Shown one piece after another: positions 30,863-38,991 of a stretch of DNA of 64,000 nt (the stretch's first letter is position 1; the number at the start of each line of letters is the position of its first letter). The notes below the pieces were generated by a model, which worked only from the letters and a program-made list of their open reading frames with translations, was not told the DNA's origin and made no database searches. The DNA comes from Niabella drilacis (lineage in GTDB: Bacteria > Bacteroidota > Bacteroidia > Chitinophagales > Chitinophagaceae). The DNA lies in NCBI RefSeq assembly GCF_900101395.1, contig NZ_FMZO01000001.1, forward strand, positions 124,001 to 188,000, in the 5' to 3' direction. Both the position numbers and the translations under genes were made by a program.

Positions 30863-32056
30863 ATGAAGAAGACAGTAATCCTCATTGCCTTTATTGCCGG
30901 CGCATTAAAAGGCTTTGCGCAAAATACAAATATAGCCGGTGTGGTAAAAGATGCGGAGCAGCAAACAGCTGTGATGCTGCGGGAGATTGCCACAGCAAAG
31001 CAAACGGACAAGAAGGGCGTGTCGCCAAGAACGCTGGAAGACGGGAAACTGAAACTGGTGGCTTCCCGCGACTGGACCAGTGGTTTCTTTCCCGGCGAGC
31101 TCTGGTACCTGTATGAGCTATCGGGAAATAAGAAATGGGAAACAACAGCGCGCAGTTTTACAGCGGATATAGAACAGGAGAAAACCAATGGCACCACGCA
31201 CGATATGGGGTTTAAAGTATATTGCAGTTTTGGAAACGGGTACCGCCTTACAAAAGACCCGCATTATAAAGAGGTGATCATCCAGGCAGCAAAAACCCTG
31301 AGTAAACGGTTCAACCCGGTTGCCGGTGTGCTGCGTTCATGGGATCATAGCAAGAATAAATGGGATTTTCCGGTGATCATCGACAATATGATGAACCTGG
31401 AATTGTTATTTGAAGCGTACAAGCTTTCCGGCGACCGGTCGCTGTACCAGGTTGCAGTAAGTCATGCAGACCAAACGATGAAAAATCATTTTCGCCCGGA
31501 CTACAGCTCTTACCACGTGGTGGATTATGATACCCTTACCGGTAAGATCAATAAAAAAACAACACACCAGGGCTATGCCAATGAATCAGCGTGGTCGCGC
31601 GGGCAATCCTGGGGATTGTATGGCTATACGCTGTGTTACAGGGAAACAAAGGATATAAAATACCTTCAGATGGCGGAGCATATTGCCGGCTTTATTCTCA
31701 ATCATCCCAACCTGCCCAAAGACGGTGTTCCTTATTGGGATTTTAATGCACCCGGCATTCCCGATGAACCCAGGGATGCTTCGGCTGCTGCGGTGATTGC
31801 ATCGGCCCTGTATGAGCTGAGCACGTATAGTAAAAATGCCAAAAAGTACCGGACAGCGGCAGACAGGATTGTGGGCAGTCTTACAAAAAGTTACCGGGCT
31901 CCCCTTGGCACTGCAAGCGGTTTTTTACTGTTGCACAGTACGGGCACAAAACTCACCAATACCGAAGTAGATGAACCGCTGAGTTATGCCGACTATTATT
32001 ACCTGGAGGCGTTGCAACGGGCAAAAAAGCTTCGCATGGGAAAGGGGTTGTTCTGA
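30863..32056 (+). CDS. GH88 unsaturated glucuronyl hydrolase
   Basis: A 397-residue exported enzyme (signal peptide ending KGFAQ; an ATG seven codons earlier is possible) that hydrates the 4,5-double bond left at the non-reducing end by polysaccharide lyases. It has the six-hairpin fold with the family's two catalytic aspartates, Asp114 in HDMGF and Asp174 in VIIDNMMN, and the substrate-binding signature HQGYANESAWSRGQSWGLYG. Placed between a GH29 and a PL6 gene, it would finish lyase products in the periplasm. Specificity for glucuronyl rather than galacturonyl ends is typical of the family but not provable here. Confidence 0.93.
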   Translation: MKKTVILIAFIAGALKGFAQNTNIAGVVKDAEQQTAVMLREIATAKQTDKKGVSPRTLEDGKLKLVASRDWTSGFFPGELWYLYELSGNKKWETTARSFTADIEQEKTNGTTHDMGFKVYCSFGNGYRLTKDPHYKEVIIQAAKTLSKRFNPVAGVLRSWDHSKNKWDFPVIIDNMMNLELLFEAYKLSGDRSLYQVAVSHADQTMKNHFRPDYSSYHVVDYDTLTGKINKKTTHQGYANESAWSRGQSWGLYGYTLCYRETKDIKYLQMAEHIAGFILNHPNLPKDGVPYWDFNAPGIPDEPRDASAAAVIASALYELSTYSKNAKKYRTAADRIVGSLTKSYRAPLGTASGFLLLHSTGTKLTNTEVDEPLSYADYYYLEALQRAKKLRMGKGLF

Positions 32057-32254
32057 TAGCCCCCCGGTATCCTCCGCAGCCATAAGATTGTGCGATCTGG
32101 TATCCGGAAAAGGATCATCTGAAGAACAGGTTAAAATCGTTGAGCAGAAAGCAAATTTATCGCACTCTTTTTGTGCAATAAAATAGGTTATTTGTTATGA
32201 AATATATAGCCGGAACGGCTTCCGGCGATCTGGTCAACTTTAATGTATGGGCAT

Positions 32255-32329
32255 ATGAAAAATTTAAAGAAAACGGGCAACATCATTATGGGGCTGCTGT
32301 TGTTTGTTTTTGCATGTAGTATGGAATGA
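32255..32329 (+). pseudogene. Orphan lipoprotein signal peptide (gene remnant or micro-lipoprotein)
   Basis: A 24-codon frame reading MKNLKKTGNIIMGLLLFVFACSME then stop: a complete lipoprotein leader with a basic n-region, hydrophobic core and FAC lipobox, but only three residues after the cysteine. It sits in a ~300-bp gap between the GH88 and PL6 genes with no other convincing gene. Most simply it is the 5' scar of a deleted lipoprotein gene; a functional tiny lipoprotein is the alternative. Confidence 0.45.
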
Positions 32330-32353
32330 ACAAATCGGTTTAAAAAGATACAG

Positions 32354-33727
32354 ATGAAAAAATATATACTTGCGGTTTTATTCCTGCAGTTCTTGATGAA
32401 GGCGATGGCCGGAACGATCACTGTTGCCTCCGTTGATGAGCTGCAGAAAGCGATTGATAATGCAGTTCCCGGCGATGTGATCGTTCTGAAAAACGGCGTT
32501 TATAAAGCGGCCCAGGATATTAAGATTGTACAACAGGGAACAAAGCAAAAGCCGATAACCATCCGCGCAGAAAGTACCGGTGGTGCGGAAATAAGCGGCG
32601 CTGGCGGTATCAGCATCCAACGACCTGCCACCTGGATCGTCATTGAAGGGTTTAAATTTACCCATGCGGCGTCAAAAGCGCGCTCCGGAGCCGGTACCCG
32701 CTTTTGCCGCTGGACACACAATGTTTTTGAAACGCCGGGCAAAGGAGAATACCTGACCATTGCAGGAAGTGATCATGAAATAGACTACAATACGTTCCAG
32801 AATAAAACCGAAATGGGACGGATCCTGGCCATACGCGGAGAAGGCAAACAGATTGCAGAACGCCTGCACATCCATCACAATTATTTTTACAATTTTCCGG
32901 ACCAGGGTGGTGCCAACGGTGCCGAAACCTTCCAGTTTGGTTTAAGCGGATTTAGTTTGTCTACCAGCAACAGCATCGTGGAGTATAACCTGTTTGAAAA
33001 ATGTCATGGCGAAAATGAACTGATCTCCGTAAAGGCATCGGGTGTAACACTGCGCTACAATACCATCCGCGATTGCCCGGCGCAGTTCACCTTACGGCAT
33101 GGAAATAAGTGCACGGTGTATGGTAATTATTTTTTCAATACACCGGGGATCCGCATTTTTGGAGATGATCACCAGATCTTCAGTAATTATTTTGAAAACT
33201 GTAACCCGGCCATTACTGTAGGGAACGGCGGAGGAGAGGTAGCGGATGGGGCCGCCCTTACCGAGCATGACCGGCCCGACCGGGTGCTGATCGCGTTTAA
33301 TACAATGGTGAACAATAAGAAGAATATTGAACAACCGGGAAGGAAGAACGGATTGGGCGCCACGGCCATTGCCATTGTCTGTAATATCATCCGGGGTGGG
33401 GATGTAGCTGCATCCATTGCCGGACCTTATACGTCACCACAGTGGAAGGGAAATATTATTTTTGATACGAAAGGGGCGGGGGATATGCCGGAATCAGGCT
33501 GCCGCGTATTAGATCCCAAACTGGTAAAAGGAACAAATGGTATCTGGAGATTGGATAAAGGCAGCCCGGCGATCGGAGCAGGCGGGGAAGGGTATCCCGT
33601 TCAGGCAGTAGACATGGACGGCCAGCCCCGTAACGGGAAATGGGATACCGGTGCCGATCAGTACAGCACGGCAACCGCAACGGCACACGCATTAAAGGCG
33701 GATGAGGTAGGGGCGCTGGCAAAATAA
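32354..33727 (+). CDS. Polysaccharide lyase family 6 (chondroitinase-B/alginate lyase type)
   Basis: A 457-residue exported right-handed beta-helix lyase; signal peptide ends KAMAG. The catalytic apparatus of the chondroitinase B family is intact: Brønsted base Lys227 (LISVKAS) and acid Arg248 (FTLRHG) with the family's 21-residue spacing, and calcium ligands Glu220 and Glu222 (HGENEL). PL6 enzymes cleave uronic-acid linkages in dermatan sulfate, alginate or poly-MG blocks; here no sulfatase is nearby, so a non-sulfated uronan is more likely. Preceded at 32255 by an orphan lipoprotein leader. Confidence 0.92.
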   Translation: MKKYILAVLFLQFLMKAMAGTITVASVDELQKAIDNAVPGDVIVLKNGVYKAAQDIKIVQQGTKQKPITIRAESTGGAEISGAGGISIQRPATWIVIEGFKFTHAASKARSGAGTRFCRWTHNVFETPGKGEYLTIAGSDHEIDYNTFQNKTEMGRILAIRGEGKQIAERLHIHHNYFYNFPDQGGANGAETFQFGLSGFSLSTSNSIVEYNLFEKCHGENELISVKASGVTLRYNTIRDCPAQFTLRHGNKCTVYGNYFFNTPGIRIFGDDHQIFSNYFENCNPAITVGNGGGEVADGAALTEHDRPDRVLIAFNTMVNNKKNIEQPGRKNGLGATAIAIVCNIIRGGDVAASIAGPYTSPQWKGNIIFDTKGAGDMPESGCRVLDPKLVKGTNGIWRLDKGSPAIGAGGEGYPVQAVDMDGQPRNGKWDTGADQYSTATATAHALKADEVGALAK

Positions 33728-33892
33728 ACAACGCGCTGCGGAACGCCGTGTATAACGATACTGTAACAAACAGCGCTCCGTCGGAAGCGGTAGCTGAATA
33801 GCATTACCGGAGGATGAAGGGAGTGACACAACCGGTGCTGATGGTAGCCCTGAAGCCGGTAACATAAAAAAAGAACCATATATAAAACAGAT

Positions 33893-35317
33893 ATGAAAAG
33901 AATCGGAATTGTACTATTTATATGCCTGCTTACAGGCATGGCAAATGGCCAGCAGGCAGACAAGGATACCCGCATGAAATGGTGGCGGGAAGCCCGTTTT
34001 GGAATGTTCATTCACTGGGGCGTGTATGCGCAATGGGGCGGTGTATATCACGGCCATCAGCAGGCAAGAGGTGGTGCGGAGTGGATCATGAATCGCAGTA
34101 AGATACCGGTAGCCGAGTACCAGGAACGTGCCAAATCTTTTAACCCGGTAAAGTATGATCCGGATGCCTGGGTAAAAATGGCGAAGGATGCAGGGATGAA
34201 ATATATCATCATTACATCCAAGCATCACGATGGGTTTGCGTTGTTTAAATCCAATGCCAGTAAATGGAATGTGGCGGATGCCACGGTTTATGGTAAGGAC
34301 CTTTTAAAACCACTGGCAGAGGCCTGTCGCAAATACGGGATAAAGCTGGGCTTTTATTATTCCCAGGCACAGGACTGGAATAACCCGGGCGGATCGGCTG
34401 CGCGTAAGGAAATGCGGGAGGGCTGGGCCAACCCGGACTCTGCAAAGATCGATGCCTATACCCTGGCACATAAAGGCCATTGGGATCCGGCGCAGGAAAC
34501 AAAAACCTTTGACCAGTATATTAAGGATGTATCGGTGCCGCAGGTAAAAGAGATTTTATCCAACTATGGCGATATCGCTGTATTGTGGTGGGATACACCC
34601 ACCAATATGACCGATGAGGCGGCACAGCAACTGCAGGATGCATTGAAATTGCAGCCCAATATCATTACCAACGACCGGTTAAAGCGTCCGAACTTTCCGG
34701 GGGATACTAAAACACCGGAACAAAAGATCCCCACACAGGCGGAGCTGGACGGGCAGGACTGGGAAACCTGTATGACCATGAACGGCAGCTGGGGGTATAA
34801 GAGCTGGGACCATAACTGGAAACCAACGGAGACCCTGATCCGCAACCTGGTAGACATTGCTTCCAAGGGCGGCAACTACCTGCTGAACATCGGCCCAAAG
34901 GATGATGGATCGGTACCCGAGGAAAGCATTGAGCGCCTGGCCCAGATCGGCAAATGGATGAAAGTGAACAGCAGCGCCGTGTACGCTACACATGCCAGCC
35001 CGTTGCAGGATTTGTCCTGGGGGAGATGCACCATGAAGCCGGCCGGCGGCAATACCGTACTGAACCTGTTTGTATTTGACTGGCCGAAGGATGGAAAGCT
35101 GGTGGTGCCGGGCCTTTCCAATAAAGTGATCAGCGCGGTACAGCTGGCCGGTAACAAAATGGTAAAAGCCCGTAATCAAAAAGGAACGGTGGTGATCGAC
35201 CTGCCGGCAGCGGCCCCGGATGCTATTGCTTCGGTGATCCGGCTGCAGGTAAAAGGCCGGGTTGTCAATGTAAATACGAAGGGCGGTAAGAAGATGAAGA
35301 CGGGCGAGCTGGATTAA
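33893..35317 (+). CDS. Glycoside hydrolase family 29 alpha-L-fucosidase (second copy)
   Basis: A 474-residue exported fucosidase with signal peptide ending MANGQ. Core motifs: ARFGMFIHWGVYAQWGG, SKHHDGFALF, nucleophile Asp234 in VLWWDTP, and GGNYLLNIGPKDDG. It is the shortest of the three GH29 copies, with only a small C-terminal beta domain. It lies between PL6 and the beta-helix gene. Divergence from the other copies suggests a different linkage or acceptor, but this is inference. Confidence 0.93.
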   Translation: MKRIGIVLFICLLTGMANGQQADKDTRMKWWREARFGMFIHWGVYAQWGGVYHGHQQARGGAEWIMNRSKIPVAEYQERAKSFNPVKYDPDAWVKMAKDAGMKYIIITSKHHDGFALFKSNASKWNVADATVYGKDLLKPLAEACRKYGIKLGFYYSQAQDWNNPGGSAARKEMREGWANPDSAKIDAYTLAHKGHWDPAQETKTFDQYIKDVSVPQVKEILSNYGDIAVLWWDTPTNMTDEAAQQLQDALKLQPNIITNDRLKRPNFPGDTKTPEQKIPTQAELDGQDWETCMTMNGSWGYKSWDHNWKPTETLIRNLVDIASKGGNYLLNIGPKDDGSVPEESIERLAQIGKWMKVNSSAVYATHASPLQDLSWGRCTMKPAGGNTVLNLFVFDWPKDGKLVVPGLSNKVISAVQLAGNKMVKARNQKGTVVIDLPAAAPDAIASVIRLQVKGRVVNVNTKGGKKMKTGELD

Positions 35318-35535
35318 TTTCAGGCGGAGAAGGGGTTGCGTTTTACGTGACGGTGGGGTGGAGCAGTGAAGTATCGTGATCATGAACAATGGCTTTGTAA
35401 GTCTTTGTGTGTTCTTTGCGGTTAATTTCACACCGCGATGCGGAGTGGTCCTGCGGTTTTATTGCAGCTGCCAGGAAGGGATCATACGCCAACCGATAAA
35501 ATAAACGCCCGGTATAAAAACAGTGAACTATTGCA

Positions 35536-37128
35536 ATGCAAAATGATATTCGTCAAAAGGGCGCCGGCACATTGCTGGCGCTGATGCTGTTGACAGGTAC
35601 TGCAGCAGCACAAAAAACGGGGCCGGCCGGCCGCAACAACAATGAAAGCCGTTGGGTACATGTAAATGCCGGGGGGCAACTGGAGTATGCAACCACTTCA
35701 AGGGGCGACCGGATCATGGATTTTTCTTATGCAGGTTATAAAGGCGGAGGGATAAAACTGCCGGAGGTAAAAGAGGTAGTGAGGGTGAAACCGGTTGCCG
35801 GAGACAATACCCCCAACATTCAGAACGCAATTGATTCGGTGGCGAAACTGCCGCAGACAGATGGTTTCAGGGGAGCCGTAGTGCTGGCTCCAGGGGAATT
35901 CTCGTGTGCGCAGCCCATTACCATTCACAGCAGCGGCATTGTATTACGGGGCAGCGGAACTGCAACCAAAATACAGATGACGGGGGCGCCACATGTGGCT
36001 ATCCGCCTGGAAGCCCCGGTTCAAACGAAGACAGCCGGTGGCAAAGTGCGGATCACGGATGCCTATATCCCATCGGGTACGGACCGGTTCACCGTGGCTG
36101 ATGCCACCGCATTTACAGCGGGTGACCTGGTGCTGATCACAAAACCGATCACCCCGGAATGGGTACGGTTTATGGGAATGGATACCCTGGTACGCGACGG
36201 GAAAAAACAAACCTGGATCACCGGCGAACTATCGGTTGAACGGACCATCAAAACCATAAAGGGAAACCGCATCATTGTTGATGTGCCCCTTACGGACAAT
36301 TACGATGCGGCGCTTATAAAACCCGGCGCTACGATACAAAAGATCGTAAAAACAGGTGGGGTTCAAAACGCGGGTATAGAGTACCTGGAGATCGATGCGC
36401 CGGAACAACCGGTGACCATCAGCCAGGCGCATCATTCGGCCATTCGGACGCGCGGTTTAACCAATGGCTGGATCCGCTGCGTACAGATCCGGAATACGGT
36501 GAACAGTGTAGGCGTTGGCGGGAAGCAGATCACGGTTACAGACCTTGATATCCGGCATACGGTACCTACCAAAGGATCGGCCAAACCGGCGGACCTGTCT
36601 GCCGACGGGGCCCAGCTGTTATTCAACCGCTGTACCATCCGGGGCGATAATGTCTTCTTCCTGGCAACAGGGGCCAAAGTGAGCGGCCCCATCGTGCTGT
36701 TGCATTGCCGGTTTACCGGCAATGGCTGGGTTCAGCCACACCAGCGTTGGGCTACCGGCCTGCTGGTGGATGCCTGTGAAGTGCCGGATGGCGGCATTGA
36801 TTTTATGAACCGCGGTGAAATGGGATCCGGGCATGGCTGGGCCATCGGCTGGGCCGTAGCATGGAACTGCCGGGCAAAATCTTATCTGAACCAGCAGCCG
36901 CCGGGCGCATATAACTGGGTGATCGGATCAACAGGAGAAAGGCAACAGCGGGCGATGCCCTTTAATAAAGAACCACTGCTCCGCGAAGGTGTGTTTGATG
37001 CACAGGGCATTGCAGTTGCCCCCGGGAGTTTATACCTGGGGCAGCTGCAGGAACGGATGGGGCAAAAGGCGCTCAAAAATATAGGATATGAAGACGGGCA
37101 ATTTGCTCTTGTCCAGGTAAAATATTAA
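35536..37128 (+). CDS. Exported right-handed beta-helix protein, unassigned (copy A)
   Basis: A 530-residue exported protein (signal peptide ending AAAQ) with the pectate-lyase-like pattern: an N-terminal cap with IQNAID and FRGAVVLAPGEF, the HSSGIVLRGSG turn near 131-141, and stacked beta-helix rungs to about 460. It is clearly homologous to the protein at 51000-52511; both share PH(Q/H)RWA near 401-406, a conserved (D/N)RG and GSGHGWA near 430-436, and PxSLYLxQL at the C-terminus. The fold and setting suggest a polysaccharide lyase or hydrolase, but I do not recognise a characterised family and no catalytic pair can be assigned. Last gene of module 1. Confidence 0.75.
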   Translation: MQNDIRQKGAGTLLALMLLTGTAAAQKTGPAGRNNNESRWVHVNAGGQLEYATTSRGDRIMDFSYAGYKGGGIKLPEVKEVVRVKPVAGDNTPNIQNAIDSVAKLPQTDGFRGAVVLAPGEFSCAQPITIHSSGIVLRGSGTATKIQMTGAPHVAIRLEAPVQTKTAGGKVRITDAYIPSGTDRFTVADATAFTAGDLVLITKPITPEWVRFMGMDTLVRDGKKQTWITGELSVERTIKTIKGNRIIVDVPLTDNYDAALIKPGATIQKIVKTGGVQNAGIEYLEIDAPEQPVTISQAHHSAIRTRGLTNGWIRCVQIRNTVNSVGVGGKQITVTDLDIRHTVPTKGSAKPADLSADGAQLLFNRCTIRGDNVFFLATGAKVSGPIVLLHCRFTGNGWVQPHQRWATGLLVDACEVPDGGIDFMNRGEMGSGHGWAIGWAVAWNCRAKSYLNQQPPGAYNWVIGSTGERQQRAMPFNKEPLLREGVFDAQGIAVAPGSLYLGQLQERMGQKALKNIGYEDGQFALVQVKY

Positions 37129-37145
37129 ATAGACCTTTGTTGTAA

Positions 37146-37730
37146 ATGTCAGCCGGGATGCATGAGAAGATAAAAGGATGGCTTGCGGAAGTTGCGGAAC
37201 AGGATCATTACGGATCTTTTGAACAATTATATCTTCATTTTTTACCCGGGATGCGTGCCTATGCCGCAGCCCTGGTGGGGGATAAGGATGTGGCGCTGGA
37301 CCTGGTACAGGACCTTTTTGCAAGCATCTGGGCGAACCGGAAAAACCTCGCCGGAATCGGACATCCGGCTAATTATCTTTACCGTGCTTTGAAAAACAAT
37401 GCTGTTCATTATTTGAAATCCCGGAAGCGTATAGCGCCGCTTTCGTCCGAAGAGGGGGAATATATAACATTGGCCCATGAAGGGCCTGAAACCGGCATTA
37501 TAGCCAAAGAAGCCCGGCAGCTGCTGGAAACGGCGATCAACGGACTCCCTTATAAATGTCGCCTGGTTTTCCGGCTGATCAAAGAAGAGGGTCTCCGGTA
37601 TAAAGACGTAGCAAGCCTGCTGGAGATTTCGGTAAAGACGGTGGAAGCCCATATGCGGCTGGCTTACGGCCGGATCGTGGAATGCCTGGAACTGATGGAT
37701 AAACCTTTGGGATTCTCGAAGACCTCATAG
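37146..37730 (+). CDS. ECF RNA polymerase sigma factor (FecI-type)
   Basis: A 194-residue sigma factor of the extracytoplasmic-function class. Region 2 includes SFEQLYLHFLPGMRAYA and DLVQDLFASIWANR; region 4 includes YKDVASLLEISVKTVEAHM near the C-terminus. It starts 18 bp after the stop of the beta-helix gene and is followed by a fecR-type anti-sigma gene and an STN-containing susC, the standard outer-membrane-to-cytoplasm signalling trio of Bacteroidota glycan loci. It is expected to drive transcription of susC2 and the genes after it. Confidence 0.94.
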   Translation: MSAGMHEKIKGWLAEVAEQDHYGSFEQLYLHFLPGMRAYAAALVGDKDVALDLVQDLFASIWANRKNLAGIGHPANYLYRALKNNAVHYLKSRKRIAPLSSEEGEYITLAHEGPETGIIAKEARQLLETAINGLPYKCRLVFRLIKEEGLRYKDVASLLEISVKTVEAHMRLAYGRIVECLELMDKPLGFSKTS

Positions 37731-37820
37731 AATATACCCCCGATAAAATTTTCTGATTTTTTTTTAAGACGACTAAGGGTTTTTCCCCTCCGGGTACTCT
37801 TTACCCATAAGTGCAGTTTT

Positions 37821-38849
37821 ATGGAACGGACCCGGTTTGTTGAACTAATACGGAAAAAGGAAAGCGGCGAAATAACGCTGTTGGAGCAAAAGGAGCTCAA
37901 TGAGGCCCTGGCGGAGAACGGATCGTATGCCGGTATCCTGCAGTCGCTAAAACTGTTTTCCGGTGCGGATCCGCTGTTTAACAGGGAGATGGGCGGGGAA
38001 GCGGCGGGTTTGGACCGTTTAAAGAAAAAGATCCGTCAGTCGGAAAAGCGCAGCCGGATGATACCAGGGCGGTGGATGGCGGCTGCAGCTGTGTTTTTTA
38101 TACTCATAACGGGTGCATTGTTCTATGTTTTAATGAACCCTCCGCGGCAATCGCGGAAAGCGGCAAATGTGATTGCCACCAGCAAAGGGTCCCGTACCAA
38201 CCTTATATTGCCCGACGGCAGTAAGGTTTGGGTCAATGCCGATACCCGGCTGACCTATGATCATGAATTTGGCGCCAAAACCAGGTCGGTTTACTTATCG
38301 GGGGAAGCGTATTTTGAAGTAGCAAAAGACAAAGTGCACCCGTTTATTGTACATACGCAGCTAATGGATATAAAGGCGGTGGGTACCGCTTTCAATGTAC
38401 GCTCTTATAAGGACGAAACGAACGCGCAGGCAACATTGATGGAGGGGGCGGTTGAGGTGGCTTTCAAACGGAAAGGAACGGGGAAGATCCTGCTGAAACC
38501 CATGGAGAAAGTCGTTGTCCGCAGCACGATGCCTGCCTCTGCGGGAGAAAAAGACCTCCCGGAAATTGCCGTGATCAAAGTGAACTACGATTCGCTGGAG
38601 GCAGCGGCCCCCGAAACCCGGTGGCTGAAGAACCGGTTGGTTTTTAACCAGGAGCGGCTGGAAACAATTGTAAAATCACTGGACCGGTACTACGGGTGTA
38701 CCATACGGGTAAAGGATACGGTGCTTCTGAACCGCCGGCTTAGTGGTACTTTCCAGGATGAAAGTCTTTCTGAAGTACTGGAATCCTTCCGGCTTGCGGC
38801 AGGTATACAGTATGAAATTGATAAGAATAATGTATTGCTTTATAAATAA
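37821..38849 (+). CDS. FecR-type anti-sigma factor
   Basis: A 342-residue inner-membrane regulator: a cytoplasmic N-terminal ~85 residues that binds the sigma factor, one transmembrane helix (about 88-107, AAAAVFFILITGALFYVL), then a periplasmic FecR domain with TNLILPDGSKVWVNADTRLTY, SGEAYFEVAKD and AVGTAFNVRSY, and a C-terminal STN-like domain (ETIVKSLDRYYGCTIRV...LSGTFQDESLSEVLESF). It relays the signal received from the STN domain of the following SusC. It lies 90 bp after the sigma factor gene. Confidence 0.94.
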   Translation: MERTRFVELIRKKESGEITLLEQKELNEALAENGSYAGILQSLKLFSGADPLFNREMGGEAAGLDRLKKKIRQSEKRSRMIPGRWMAAAAVFFILITGALFYVLMNPPRQSRKAANVIATSKGSRTNLILPDGSKVWVNADTRLTYDHEFGAKTRSVYLSGEAYFEVAKDKVHPFIVHTQLMDIKAVGTAFNVRSYKDETNAQATLMEGAVEVAFKRKGTGKILLKPMEKVVVRSTMPASAGEKDLPEIAVIKVNYDSLEAAAPETRWLKNRLVFNQERLETIVKSLDRYYGCTIRVKDTVLLNRRLSGTFQDESLSEVLESFRLAAGIQYEIDKNNVLLYK

Positions 38850-38900
38850 CCTTTCAAAACGATCCCATATGAGAAAAGAAACCTGATATCAAAAAAAGAA

Positions 38901-38963
38901 GGCGGAAAATGCTTGCAACATTTCCCGCCGGATAAGGACAGTAATCATTGCCTGGACAGCAAT
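38901..38963 (+). promoter_or_regulatory. Structured leader between fecR and susC2
   Basis: Two hairpins occur in the 142-bp gap. The first (38901-38929) pairs GGCGGAAAATG with CATTTCCCGCC with one mismatch. The second (38947-38963) pairs ATTGC with GCAAT. Neither is followed by a T-run, so they are not ordinary terminators; they could stabilise or regulate the susC2 mRNA. Confidence 0.4.
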
Positions 38964-38991
38964 ATTCCATCACTTTAATCATTACAAAAAT

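Noticed and set aside
32197-32319. Short frame starting MKYIAGTASGDLVNF overlapping the orphan lipoprotein leader
   Set aside because: Out of frame with the recognisable signal peptide and without any family resemblance.
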